From contig NZ_JACHGH010000001.1 in assembly GCF_014207435.1 (NCBI RefSeq), positions 496,001 to 560,000 of the forward strand: a DNA stretch of 64,000 bases, given 5' to 3'. A program made the position numbers and the translations under genes. The DNA is from Salirhabdus euzebyi. Lineage in GTDB: Bacteria; Bacillota; Bacilli; Bacillales; Alkalibacillaceae. The notes under the pieces were generated by a model, which worked only from the letters and a program-made list of their open reading frames with translations, was not told the DNA's origin and did not search any database. Positions 1 to 9,609 of this stretch are shown one piece after another (within the stretch, counting starts at the first letter, position 1; every line of letters begins with the position of its first letter).

Positions 1-7
1 TATTCAC

Positions 8-481
8 TCAAGCAAATAGATGCAAAACAAAATCTACCATCTTCATTAGAATAACAGCTATCCCTGCACCAATGAGAGGCCCAACAGCTATTCCGTTAAA
101 AATAACAATTCCTAAAATAGTACCAATAATCAACGCAGCAGTGAGGTGTGGGTCATTTGCTAAAAGATCTAGTCCTCCCCGCGCAACATAAGCCACGAAC
201 ATCCCAGCTGCCAGACAAATCCAAGCATAGTAAGACTTAACGCTATCGAGTAAGTCTTTGAAGCCAATATCTCCAGAAGCAATAGGAGCAAATACGGCTA
301 TCGTAATAATAATTATTCCCCAAGTTAATCCTTTTGCCTCAAAATAGGGTAGTATTTTATCTTCTACATTAAACAGTTTAACACCGAGCAGGATATAAAC
401 AGCTACCATAATTGCTTGATTTTTAGCAATATATCCTAATGCTAATAATATAAATAAAAATAGCGTTGGCTGCGAAAACAT
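8..481 (-). CDS. ytwI: DUF441 family membrane protein YtwI
   Basis: A 157-residue, very hydrophobic protein with about four membrane segments, matching the DUF441/YtwI family in length and composition; no biochemical role is established for the family. The ATG start is preceded by AAGGGA at about 9 nt. In B. subtilis ytwI lies between ytvI and citZ, and here it is likewise divergent from ytvI; citZ would lie just off the left edge. The stop codon is only 7 bases from the window edge, but the gene is complete. Confidence 0.85.
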   Translation of the reverse strand: MFSQPTLFLFILLALGYIAKNQAIMVAVYILLGVKLFNVEDKILPYFEAKGLTWGIIIITIAVFAPIASGDIGFKDLLDSVKSYYAWICLAAGMFVAYVARGGLDLLANDPHLTAALIIGTILGIVIFNGIAVGPLIGAGIAVILMKMVDFVLHLFA

Positions 482-630
482 GTCACACAGTCCCTTCCAA
501 ATTCATTCATGATTAGGTGAATCGTATCATAACATATTAGAAAACTTGCGGATTGGCAAGCCTTAGTAAAGAAATATCTAACACATTTATGGATAAAATT
601 ATACTAATAACTAGTAAAGGAGGTAAACAC

Positions 631-1746
631 TTGCAAACAGTCCATTTTTATCGATTAATAAGATTTATCGTCGTTATTGCTGTTATATTTAGTGTCGGCT
701 TTCTAGCTATATACTTATCAAGATATACATACCCATTTATTTTTGCTTTTTTACTAGCTTTTCTCATGAATCCTTTAGTGAATTTTTTGCAGCATAATGC
801 TAAAATGCCTCGGCCCCTTGCTGTTTTTATAACAATCTTATTAATACTTGCCTTTATTATAGGCATTATTACGATACTAGTAGTGGAAATTATTAATGGC
901 ACCACTCACTTAGCCAAGGAAGTCCCAAAATATTTTGAAGAACTAGTGAATTATTTCCAAGAAATTATTGCTGCACAGGTCATTCCTATTTATGAACGTC
1001 TGAGCTCCATCATTAGTAGTTTAGATCCCTCTCAACAGACACAGGTTATGGAACAAATCAGGAATATTGGTGCTAGTATCACCGCAACAGGACAAGAGGT
1101 ATTAAAGAACATTTTAACGTGGATTCCTGAACAAATAGCTGGCATTCCCAATTTTGCTACTGTCATTATTTTTTCCTTATTAGGCACTTTTTTTATTAGT
1201 AAAGATTGGTACAAACTAGTAGATGCATATAAAAAAATAACTCCAAATAAAGTGGCAAGCTCCAGTAGTACTGTTATTAAAGGTTTACAATCTGCCCTGC
1301 TAGGATTTGTAAAAGCACAGCTAACGTTAATCTCCATCACAGCTGTTATCGTATTAATTGGCTTGCTCATTTTACGCGTGGATTACGCTATTACCTTAGC
1401 ACTCATAATCGGTGCAGTCGATCTACTCCCTTATTTAGGTACCGGTTTAGTGTTCGTTCCCTGGATATTATACATGTTTTTTACTGGTAATTATTTTTTG
1501 ACCATTGGTTTATCTATTTTGTATATAATCGTTATCGTCCAAAGACAATTAATGGAGCCCAAAGTACTGTCAACTAATATTGGTCTAGATCCACTAGCCA
1601 CATTAATTGCTTTGTTTGCTGGCTATAAGTTGTTTGGCTTTCTCGGATTAATTATTGGTCCTGTTATCTTAGTTGTGTTAAACACGCTATATCGTACAGG
1701 GGTGATAAAGGAAATTTGGGACTATATTAAGGGAAAAAGTGACTAG
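631..1746 (+). CDS. ytvI: Sporulation integral membrane protein YtvI (AI-2E transporter family)
   Basis: A polytopic membrane protein of the AI-2E/PerM-like transporter superfamily, with about seven hydrophobic segments and the usual paired helices near the C-terminus. B. subtilis YtvI is a mother-cell sporulation protein of unknown transport activity. The open frame extends upstream to 553, but I start it at TTG 631 because AAAGGAGGT lies 6 nt before it and this gives 371 residues, the size I recall for B. subtilis YtvI. It is divergent from ytwI and convergent with fxsA, sharing a bidirectional terminator with the latter. Confidence 0.9.
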   Translation: MQTVHFYRLIRFIVVIAVIFSVGFLAIYLSRYTYPFIFAFLLAFLMNPLVNFLQHNAKMPRPLAVFITILLILAFIIGIITILVVEIINGTTHLAKEVPKYFEELVNYFQEIIAAQVIPIYERLSSIISSLDPSQQTQVMEQIRNIGASITATGQEVLKNILTWIPEQIAGIPNFATVIIFSLLGTFFISKDWYKLVDAYKKITPNKVASSSSTVIKGLQSALLGFVKAQLTLISITAVIVLIGLLILRVDYAITLALIIGAVDLLPYLGTGLVFVPWILYMFFTGNYFLTIGLSILYIIVIVQRQLMEPKVLSTNIGLDPLATLIALFAGYKLFGFLGLIIGPVILVVLNTLYRTGVIKEIWDYIKGKSD

Positions 1747-1775
1747 TTATTTGAATGATAACCACTCTTATCATC

Positions 1776-1812
1776 AAAAAAGGATGAAGCCCTATAGGCT
1801 TCATCCTTTTTG
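1776..1812. terminator. Bidirectional intrinsic terminator between ytvI and fxsA
   Basis: A perfect 11-bp stem (arms 1781-1791 and 1797-1807) with a 5-base loop is flanked by A5 on the left and T5 on the right, so it can stop transcription from both ytvI and fxsA. Confidence 0.85.
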
Positions 1813-2211
1813 TTATTTCCACCCTTTAAAAATGGTGATAGAACCTTTACGAATCATCGTACGTACAACATCTTTCATCCAACGCTTAATTGGATATCTT
1901 GTAAAAGGAAATAATAAAATAAATCCAATTGTATCGGTTATAAATCCTGGAGTAAATAATAAAATAGCCCCTACAAAAATGGAAAGTCCATCAAAAATTT
2001 CTTCTCTCGGAAAATTCCCGTAATTCATTTGCTCTCTTGCTCTGTTCAAAGCTTCAACGCCTTGTTTCTTGGCTAGATAGGCCCCTAATAATCCCGTGAA
2101 AATAATACCGAATATAACGAACCACACACTAAACAAGTTCCCAAGCCAAACAAAAACACCAATCTCTAAAGCAGAGAGTACAACAATCAACACAAAAAGA
2201 ACTCGAAACAT
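1813..2211 (-). CDS. fxsA: FxsA family membrane protein
   Basis: A small membrane protein of the FxsA family, known in E. coli for relieving F-plasmid exclusion of phage T7; B. subtilis calls the orthologue YtzA. Three to four hydrophobic helices and the family's helical core are visible. The frame has two ATGs; the second (2209-2211) is chosen because AGGAG sits 8 nt upstream, whereas the first is only 2-3 nt from it. The gene follows pyk on the same strand, but pyk has its own terminator, so it is probably transcribed separately. Confidence 0.85.
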   Translation of the reverse strand: MFRVLFVLIVVLSALEIGVFVWLGNLFSVWFVIFGIIFTGLLGAYLAKKQGVEALNRAREQMNYGNFPREEIFDGLSIFVGAILLFTPGFITDTIGFILLFPFTRYPIKRWMKDVVRTMIRKGSITIFKGWK

Positions 2212-2388
2212 TTTCATGGCTCCTTTTGGAAAACTTAGCTTTTCCTTTAGGTTTTTACTGTCACTTTATTCTTACCTAGTCTTTCGTAAAAAAATAAGCC
2301 TTGTCCATTTATATTACTTATATTACCTAATCATGTTCCTTATGTCAGCCAAAACCGCTCCCGTTAATACTAATAGATTTGCATGTAC

Positions 2389-2420
2389 AAAAAGGAGAAG
2401 GTATAACCTTCTCCTTTTTT
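2389..2420 (-). terminator. Intrinsic terminator of the pfkA-pyk operon
   Basis: A perfect stem (2389-2401 with 2407-2419) with a 5-base loop lies 12 bases past the pyk stop codon. On the minus strand it ends in a short T run. Confidence 0.85.
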
Positions 2421-2431
2421 ACTATAGGATC

Positions 2432-4192
2432 TTAAAGAACACTTGCATGACCTTTATAAATGTCACCACGGCCAGCGTCTATCGTAATTTCGCTTCCATC
2501 TTCTATTACAGATAGAGCATTTTGGATTCCAACAATAACTGGAATACCTAGGCTCAATCCAACAACCGCTGCATGAGAAGTCAATCCGCCCTCTTCTGTT
2601 ACAATTCCACCGGCTTTCTCGATTGCAGCAATCATATCTTTGTCTGTTGCTTGTGTAATTAGAATATCTCCTTGGGATACTTTTTCTAATGCTTCACTTG
2701 CGTTATGTGCTAGAACAGCTTTACCGAATGCGCTCTTTTGTCCAATACCTTGTCCTTTTGCCAGCACATCTCCTACCACATGTACCTTCATTAAGTTCGT
2801 TGTTCCACTTTCGCCTACCGGTACACCTGCTGTAATAATTACTTTATCGCCACGTTTGAATAGATCTGTAGAAAGACCTCTGTCTATAGCTAAATCTAAC
2901 ATTTCATCTGTCGTATTAACCGTAGTTCCCTTAACTGCATAAACCCCACAAACTAAAGATAACTGACGGAAAACTCTGTCACGAGCTGTAACTGCAATAA
3001 TTGGTGCTTTCGGGCGATATTTTGAAATCATTCTTGCAGTATGTCCACTTTCTGTTGGTGTTAAGATAGCACTAACCTTCAAGTTTTCTGCAGCATAAGA
3101 AACTGATTGACTTATAATATTTGTGATCGTTACATCTACATCTTTTGCTCTTTTATCAAAAATTGCTTTATGATCTAATGCACTTTCCGCATGAACAGCA
3201 ATATTATACATTGTTTGCACCGCTTCCACAGGATATAATCCTGCAGCTGTTTCACCTGAAAGCATAATGGCATCGGTTCCGTCAAAGATAGCATTAGCAA
3301 CATCACTCGCTTCTGCTCTTGTTGGACGAGGGTTGCGTTGCATAGAATCTAACATTTGCGTAGCAGTTATAACGGGCTTCCCAGCTGTATTACACTTGTT
3401 GATCAACCTTTTTTGTACAAGTGGTACCTCTTCAGGAGGAATTTCTACCCCTAGGTCACCTCGCGCTACCATTAAACCATCACTAACTTCTAAAATATCA
3501 TCTATGTTTTCTACACCTTCACGATTTTCAATTTTAGGAATGATGTGAATATCTTCTGCTTTGTGTTTTTCTAATAATTCTCGGATTTCTAATACATCAG
3601 AAGGTCTGCGGACGAAAGAAGCAGCAATGAAATCCACACCTTGTTCAATACCAAATAAAATATCGTTTGCGTCTTTTTCTGTAATCCCAGGTAAATTAAC
3701 ACTTACATTTGGAACATTTACCCCTTTTTTATTTTTAAGGACACCAGAATTTAGTATTTTCGTTCTTATTTCACCTTGAACTTTGTTTACCTCAAGAACT
3801 TCTAATTCAATTAGACCATCATCTAATAAAATTTTTGATCCTTCGTGCACATCTTCTACTAACCCTGGATATGTAACAGAAAAACGCTCGTTATCACCTT
3901 CTACTTCTTGCATAGAAATATTAATCTCTTGATTTCTCTCTAACGAAACCTCACCGTTTTTCATGTTACCTGTACGAATTTCTGGTCCTTTTGTGTCTAA
4001 CAATATGGCAATAGTCTTATTAGAAACTTTTGCAGCCTCTCGAATATTCACAATACGCTGCTTATGTTCTTCATGATCTCCGTGGGAAAAATTTAAACGA
4101 GCTACATTCATCCCAGCTTCCATAAGCTTTACAAGTGTTTCTACTGACTCTGATGCAGGTCCAATGGTACATACGATTTTTGTTTTTTTCAC
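2432..4192 (-). CDS. pyk: Pyruvate kinase
   Basis: Catalyses transfer of phosphate from phosphoenolpyruvate to ADP in the last step of glycolysis. The N-terminus carries the typical [10 protein letters not shown] and NFSHG motifs. The 586-residue length reflects the extra C-terminal PEP-utiliser-like domain of Bacillus pyruvate kinases ([21 protein letters not shown] region, with the conserved His). Start is GTG with AGGAGGATC just upstream. It lies 35 nt after pfkA in the same operon, an arrangement conserved in Bacillaceae. Confidence 0.97.
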   Translation of the reverse strand: MKKTKIVCTIGPASESVETLVKLMEAGMNVARLNFSHGDHEEHKQRIVNIREAAKVSNKTIAILLDTKGPEIRTGNMKNGEVSLERNQEINISMQEVEGDNERFSVTYPGLVEDVHEGSKILLDDGLIELEVLEVNKVQGEIRTKILNSGVLKNKKGVNVPNVSVNLPGITEKDANDILFGIEQGVDFIAASFVRRPSDVLEIRELLEKHKAEDIHIIPKIENREGVENIDDILEVSDGLMVARGDLGVEIPPEEVPLVQKRLINKCNTAGKPVITATQMLDSMQRNPRPTRAEASDVANAIFDGTDAIMLSGETAAGLYPVEAVQTMYNIAVHAESALDHKAIFDKRAKDVDVTITNIISQSVSYAAENLKVSAILTPTESGHTARMISKYRPKAPIIAVTARDRVFRQLSLVCGVYAVKGTTVNTTDEMLDLAIDRGLSTDLFKRGDKVIITAGVPVGESGTTNLMKVHVVGDVLAKGQGIGQKSAFGKAVLAHNASEALEKVSQGDILITQATDKDMIAAIEKAGGIVTEEGGLTSHAAVVGLSLGIPVIVGIQNALSVIEDGSEITIDAGRGDIYKGHASVL

Positions 4193-4227
4193 AATGATCC
4201 TCCTCTATATTCACAAAACTTTCCCTA

Positions 4228-5229
<1,002 letters not shown>

Positions 5230-5235
5230 CTATAC

Positions 5236-5249
5236 CGAAAACGTTTACG
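5236..5249. promoter_or_regulatory. Weak cre-like palindrome upstream of pfkA
   Basis: CGAAAACGTTTACG resembles a catabolite-responsive element (TGWNANCGNTNWCA), with mismatches at the outer T and A. CcpA is encoded in this window. The function is only inferred. Confidence 0.3.
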
Positions 5250-5473
5250 CTCTCCTACCGTAACTATATACAATTTTAAGAAACAATTGAAGGAAAGTGA
5301 AGAAATTTATCTTTTTTTAACATTTTCATTATATTATAAAATTACTAAACCCTCTATTTTTCCTCTACCTATAGAATGTACAATAATATTAAAAATAAAA
5401 GTAGGAAACAATTGAACCTTTCTTAACATTTTTCCCTTAACACGATTCAACTAAAACTCCCATAAGTAAAAAT

Positions 5474-5499
5474 AAAGTGCAATCAACAGATTGCACTTT
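5474..5499 (-). terminator. Intrinsic terminator of accDA
   Basis: An 11-bp perfect stem (5474-5484 with 5489-5499) with a 4-base loop lies just past the accA stop. On the minus strand it is followed by A then TTTTT. Confidence 0.8.
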
Positions 5500-5508
5500 A
5501 CACATTCA

Positions 5509-6474
5509 TTATGAAGATAAAGTAGTATACTTTCCAATATTTTTATATTTTTCCCATCTTTTTTCTAATAATTCCTCACTCGATAAAGAAATCAACTCTT
5601 GAAGGGAAGCATGTAAAACTTTATCTATATTTTTGGCTTGCTCCTTAATGTTACGGTGAGCTCCACCCTTTAATTCAGGAATAATTTCATCTATAATATT
5701 TAATTCCTTTAGATCATATGAAGTGATTTTCATTGTTTCTGCAGCCTTTTGAGCAAGGTTTGAATCCTTCCACAATAATGCTGCTGCACCCTCAGGAGAA
5801 ATAACAGAATAAGTGGAGTTTTCTAGCATATGAATTCGGTCACCTACACCTAGAGCTAATGCACCACCACTTCCACCTTCTCCTATTACAATACAGATGA
5901 TCGGTACTTTCAAACCAGCCATTTCCTTTAAGTTTCTAGCTATGGCCTCACTTTGCCCCCGTTCTTCTGCAGCCTTTCCTGGGTATGCTCCTTTAGTATC
6001 AATAAAACAAATAATTGGACGTTTAAATTTATCGGCTTGCTTCATGAGCCGTAATGCTTTTCGGTATCCTTCTGGATGAGGCATACCAAAGTTTCTCCGA
6101 ATGTTTTCTTTCGTATCTTTACCACGTTGGTGACCAATTACTGTGATAGGAGTCCCTTTATACTTAGCTACACCAGCAACAATTGCCTCATCATCACCAT
6201 AAAGTCTGTCACCATGTAATTCAATAAAATCTTCAAAGATTTCTTGAATATAATCTAAAGTAGTCGGTCGTTGAGGATGACGGGCCATTTGAACTCGGTC
6301 CCACGGCTGCATGTTTCCATAGACTTCTTCTACTAGCTTTTCAAGACGGTCTTCTAACTTTTGGATTTCAGAGCTCAGATCTATATCGCTATCACTTGTA
6401 AACTTTTTAAGTTCTGCAATTTTTTGTTTTAGTTCCACTACTGGTTTCTCAAATGGTAAAACTTGATCTTTCAC
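5509..6474 (-). CDS. accA: Acetyl-CoA carboxylase carboxyltransferase subunit alpha
   Basis: With AccD it forms the carboxyltransferase that moves the carboxyl group from biotin carboxyl carrier protein to acetyl-CoA, making malonyl-CoA for fatty acid synthesis. The 321-residue protein has the crotonase-like core with the [12 protein letters not shown] oxyanion-hole glycines. The start is GTG, overlapping the accD stop by four bases (GTGA), which implies translational coupling and equal subunit dosage. Confidence 0.96.
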   Translation of the reverse strand: MKDQVLPFEKPVVELKQKIAELKKFTSDSDIDLSSEIQKLEDRLEKLVEEVYGNMQPWDRVQMARHPQRPTTLDYIQEIFEDFIELHGDRLYGDDEAIVAGVAKYKGTPITVIGHQRGKDTKENIRRNFGMPHPEGYRKALRLMKQADKFKRPIICFIDTKGAYPGKAAEERGQSEAIARNLKEMAGLKVPIICIVIGEGGSGGALALGVGDRIHMLENSTYSVISPEGAAALLWKDSNLAQKAAETMKITSYDLKELNIIDEIIPELKGGAHRNIKEQAKNIDKVLHASLQELISLSSEELLEKRWEKYKNIGKYTTLSS

Positions 6475-7331
6475 TCCGAAACACCTCCTGGCTGGTGTAT
6501 ATCAAGTAATGTTGTCAACATTTCTTTCATTTCCTGCCTATGAATAACCCTATCTAACTGGCCATGCTTTAATAAAAATTCAGCCGTCTGGAAATCTTCT
6601 GGCAATTTTTCTCTAATTGTTTGTTCAATTATTCTCCGACCTGCAAAGCCAATAAGAGCACCCGGTTCAGCAAAATTAAAATCTCCTAACGAAGCAAAAC
6701 TAGCCGAAACACCACCGGTTGTTGGGTGTGTCATAATGGAGATCATTAAACCACCAGCTTCGCTAAAACGTTCAATAGCAATGGACGTTTTTGTCATTTG
6801 CATTAGGCTTAAAACACCCTCCTGCATACGTGCTCCTCCAGAAGCTGTGAAAATGATAAAAGGTAGATTTTCCTCTTTCGCGTTTTCTATTGCTCTTGCA
6901 ATTTTCTCTCCAACTACAGAACCCATACTACCCATTCTATATCTTGAATCCATTATAGCTACAGCTGATGGAAAACCATTAATTTTACCTTTACCAGTTA
7001 CAACTGCTTCATTTAATCCAGACTTTTTTCTATCCTTTTCCAACTTCTCCGCATAATCTGGAAAATCTAAAGGATTTTCAGAAATCATATTTTTATCCCA
7101 TTCAACAAATGTATTTTCGTCAAATAAGGAGTCTATTCTTTCCCAAGCCGTTAATGGATGATGGTAACCACAATTTGGACAAACTTTTAAATGTTTATGT
7201 ACTTCTTTACGATAAAAGATTTTTTTGCATTGTGGACATTTTTGCATCAACCCTTCAGGTACATCTTGCTTGGCTTCTTCGCGGGGTATTGTTGCATACT
7301 TTTTCTTCTTGCTAAAAAAATCTTTAAGCAA
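6471..7331 (-). CDS. accD: Acetyl-CoA carboxylase carboxyltransferase subunit beta
   Basis: Beta subunit of the carboxyltransferase. The N-terminal four-cysteine zinc ribbon (CPQC and CPNC pairs around residues 30-55) and the [10 protein letters not shown] glycine-rich motif are visible. The open frame runs upstream, but TTG 7329-7331 has AAAGGAGG about 8 nt before it and gives the expected N-terminus [10 protein letters not shown]. Overlaps accA by 4 bases. A 107-base gap separates it from the upstream GntR-type gene with no terminator, so read-through from malic enzyme is plausible. Confidence 0.95.
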   Translation of the reverse strand: MLKDFFSKKKKYATIPREEAKQDVPEGLMQKCPQCKKIFYRKEVHKHLKVCPNCGYHHPLTAWERIDSLFDENTFVEWDKNMISENPLDFPDYAEKLEKDRKKSGLNEAVVTGKGKINGFPSAVAIMDSRYRMGSMGSVVGEKIARAIENAKEENLPFIIFTASGGARMQEGVLSLMQMTKTSIAIERFSEAGGLMISIMTHPTTGGVSASFASLGDFNFAEPGALIGFAGRRIIEQTIREKLPEDFQTAEFLLKHGQLDRVIHRQEMKEMLTTLLDIHQPGGVSE

Positions 7332-7438
7332 GCCAATTCCTCCTTTTAACAATAACAACTCAGCTAATTACTTTATAACTAGACCTAAACTTAACTAAGT
7401 ATAAAGCAAAAGATATGTAAAGATTGTAAAAGCTTGTC

Positions 7439-8077
7439 TTATACTTTTCGACAAATATTTTCATATAATTGCTCAATAATTTCTTCTACTTTTTCTTTCT
7501 GTTTTGCATAAATAGCATCTAATAGCTGAATATATAAACTTTTTGCATACTCAATTGCATGAACTGTTCGGGAAAATTCTTCAATCAACTGCCATACCTT
7601 CAATAACAGATTATTGTTTGACATCGTAAACAGTTTAAAAAAGAAGTGAAAGTGTTTTTCATTACCTGACTCCTGCTCCTCTAAGTTCTGTTTAAGCTCG
7701 ATTAAATGTTTTTCAGTTATATGCTGCATAGCAATTTGAGCGGCTTGTTGCTCTAGCAATTTCTTCACTTCCAGTAGCTCTTCTCTTGTACGGGACTCGT
7801 GCAAGATGAATGTCGATAAAATTTCCACAGTATGATATGGGCGGTACGTTTTTAAAAACGTACCCTCCCCTTGCTTTGTTTCAATTAATCCCAATAGCTC
7901 AAGTGCTCTTAAGGCCTCACGAACGGACGACCGGCCTGCATTTAATGTTTCGGCTAAATATCGTTCAGAAGGAAGACGATCCCCAGGTGATAGATCGTTT
8001 TGTTCAATAAACTTCCTTATTTGCTCTAAAACTTCTTGGTATACTTTTGCCTTGGAGTTTTCAGTCACTGCTTTCAT
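7439..8077 (-). CDS. GntR-family transcriptional regulator, FadR-like
   Basis: An N-terminal winged helix-turn-helix (SPGDRLPSERYLAETLNAGRSS... region, residues about 15-80) is followed by an all-helical effector domain of the FCD/FadR type, shortened and without the full set of metal-binding histidines. Members of this subfamily often sense acyl-CoA or carboxylic acids. It sits between malic enzyme (50 bases) and accD, and a perfect FadR-type operator precedes malic enzyme, so autoregulation of an NADPH/malonyl-CoA operon is the natural inference. Start is uncertain: AGGAGG is 2 nt from ATG 8075-8077 and 11 nt from GTG 8066-8068. Confidence 0.85.
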   Translation of the reverse strand: MKAVTENSKAKVYQEVLEQIRKFIEQNDLSPGDRLPSERYLAETLNAGRSSVREALRALELLGLIETKQGEGTFLKTYRPYHTVEILSTFILHESRTREELLEVKKLLEQQAAQIAMQHITEKHLIELKQNLEEQESGNEKHFHFFFKLFTMSNNNLLLKVWQLIEEFSRTVHAIEYAKSLYIQLLDAIYAKQKEKVEEIIEQLYENICRKV

Positions 8078-8127
8078 TTCCTCCTCATTTGAAGGGAACA
8101 AGTAATCAAAAGATATATCAGGTTCTT

Positions 8128-9372
8128 TTACAAGCCTGTTTCATCTATTAAAGCTAACCTTCTCGTTTTCTCCGCAATTTCTTCTGGATCCTTTTGATGT
8201 CTTGCAACCCCTGATTCCATTGCTGCCCTTGCAACACTTGCCGCTACTGCAGGCGCTACGCGAGGATCAAATGGGGCAGGTATAACATAGTCTGGATTCA
8301 AATCCTTCTCATCGACTAAAGCAGCAATTGCTTCAGCCGCTGCAATTTTCATTTTCTCGTTGATTCTAGTTGCTCTTATATCTAAAGCTCCTCTAAAAAT
8401 TCCAGGGAAAGCTAAAACATTATTTACTTGGTTTGGAAAATCTGAACGTCCTGTACCAATTACTTTTGCACCAGCCTCTTTTGCATCTTCTGGCATAATT
8501 TCAGGATCAGGGTTTGCCATTGCAAAAATAATAGAATCGTCATTCATACTTCTAACCATTTCTTTCGATAAAAGTCCACCAACAGAAACACCAATAAATA
8601 CATCTGCTCCTTTAATTACCTCTTCAAGTGAGCCATGCAATTTATCTTTATTCGTAATAGCAGCAATTTCATCTTTCACTTCGTTCATGCCTTCATTACG
8701 ACCTTCGTATATAGCACCCTTTGAATCACACATGATAATATCTCTAACACCAAAATGATATAACAGTTTTATAATTGCAATACCTGCAGCTCCTGCTCCG
8801 TTAGCTACAACCTTTATATTGGAAAAGGTTTTATTTACTACTTTAAGTGCATTAATTAATCCAGCCACTGTAACGATTGCCGTTCCATGTTGGTCGTCAT
8901 GAAAAATAGGAATGTTCGTTTCTTTTTTCAAACGCTCTTCAATAATAAAACAGCTAGGCGCAGCAATGTCTTCTAAGTTAACTCCGCCGAAAGTAGGCTC
9001 CATAAGCTTAACTGTTTGAACGATTTGATCAATATCGCGCGTATTTAAACAGATTGGAAAGGCATCTACACCTGCAAAACTTTTAAATAATGCGGCTTTT
9101 CCTTCCATAACAGGTAAGGCTGCTTCTGGACCAATATTTCCTAAACCTAATACAGCAGAACCATCACTTACTACTGCAACCATGTTACCTTTCATTGTAT
9201 ATTCATAAACGTCTTCTTTCTTATCATAGATAGCTTTACATGGTTCAGCTACACCTGGGGAATAAGCAAGACTGAGATCCCTTGTGTTTTTAACAGGTAC
9301 CTTTGAGTGTGTAGCTAATTTACCTTGATTTACTCTATGCATATGTAGTGCTTCTTCTTTTAAATTGGTCAC
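8128..9372 (-). CDS. ytsJ: NAD(P)-dependent malic enzyme (YtsJ type)
   Basis: Oxidative decarboxylation of malate to pyruvate. The length (about 415 residues) fits the short bacterial type without the phosphotransacetylase tail; SPGVAEPC, the metal-binding FHDDQHGTA segment and the NAD(P) site GAGAAGIAI are present. In B. subtilis YtsJ is the main NADP-linked malic enzyme. GTG 9370-9372 is chosen because AGGAG lies 9 nt upstream; an earlier TTG is only 3 nt from the SD. First gene of a probable ytsJ-gntR-accD-accA unit. Confidence 0.93.
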   Translation of the reverse strand: MTNLKEEALHMHRVNQGKLATHSKVPVKNTRDLSLAYSPGVAEPCKAIYDKKEDVYEYTMKGNMVAVVSDGSAVLGLGNIGPEAALPVMEGKAALFKSFAGVDAFPICLNTRDIDQIVQTVKLMEPTFGGVNLEDIAAPSCFIIEERLKKETNIPIFHDDQHGTAIVTVAGLINALKVVNKTFSNIKVVANGAGAAGIAIIKLLYHFGVRDIIMCDSKGAIYEGRNEGMNEVKDEIAAITNKDKLHGSLEEVIKGADVFIGVSVGGLLSKEMVRSMNDDSIIFAMANPDPEIMPEDAKEAGAKVIGTGRSDFPNQVNNVLAFPGIFRGALDIRATRINEKMKIAAAEAIAALVDEKDLNPDYVIPAPFDPRVAPAVAASVARAAMESGVARHQKDPEEIAEKTRRLALIDETGL

Positions 9373-9426
9373 AAACAATCGCTCCTTTATTTACAATACA
9401 GATTAACTTTTATATGAAACCTAAAT

Positions 9427-9437
9427 TGGTCAGACCA
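9427..9437. promoter_or_regulatory. FadR-type operator in the ytsJ leader
   Basis: TGGTCAGACCA is a perfect 11-base palindrome identical in form to the core of the E. coli FadR consensus (TGGTCNGACCA). It lies about 12 bases past the predicted transcription start of ytsJ, a position suited to repression. The linked GntR/FadR-like gene is the obvious candidate to bind it. Confidence 0.6.
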
Positions 9438-9454
9438 CTAAACTAGACTACTAC

Positions 9455-9482
9455 ATTATAACAAATGGTACATATGTGTAAA
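9455..9482 (-). promoter_or_regulatory. Sigma-A promoter of ytsJ
   Basis: On the minus strand: -35 TTTACA (9477-9482), 16-base spacer, -10 TATAAT (9455-9460). The palindromic operator follows immediately downstream. Confidence 0.6.
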
Positions 9483-9587
9483 GTAAAGAAATTGTTTTAT
9501 TCACAACAGAAACAGGAGTAGTAATTTTAACTAACTAGTAGAAATACTTATCCTTCTACTCTTTACTAGGTAAAGTGTAAAAAGAAA

Positions 9588-9609
9588 GACGCTACAACTG
9601 TAACGTCTA
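9588..9609 (-). terminator. Probable terminator of dnaE
   Basis: A hairpin with one internal mismatch (AGACG.TACA pairing with TGTA.CGTCT) directly follows the dnaE stop codon and is followed on the minus strand by a T-rich stretch. Confidence 0.5.

Noticed and set aside
648-905. Minus-strand open frame antisense to ytvI
   Set aside because: Shadow of the ytvI coding frame with no SD or family resemblance.
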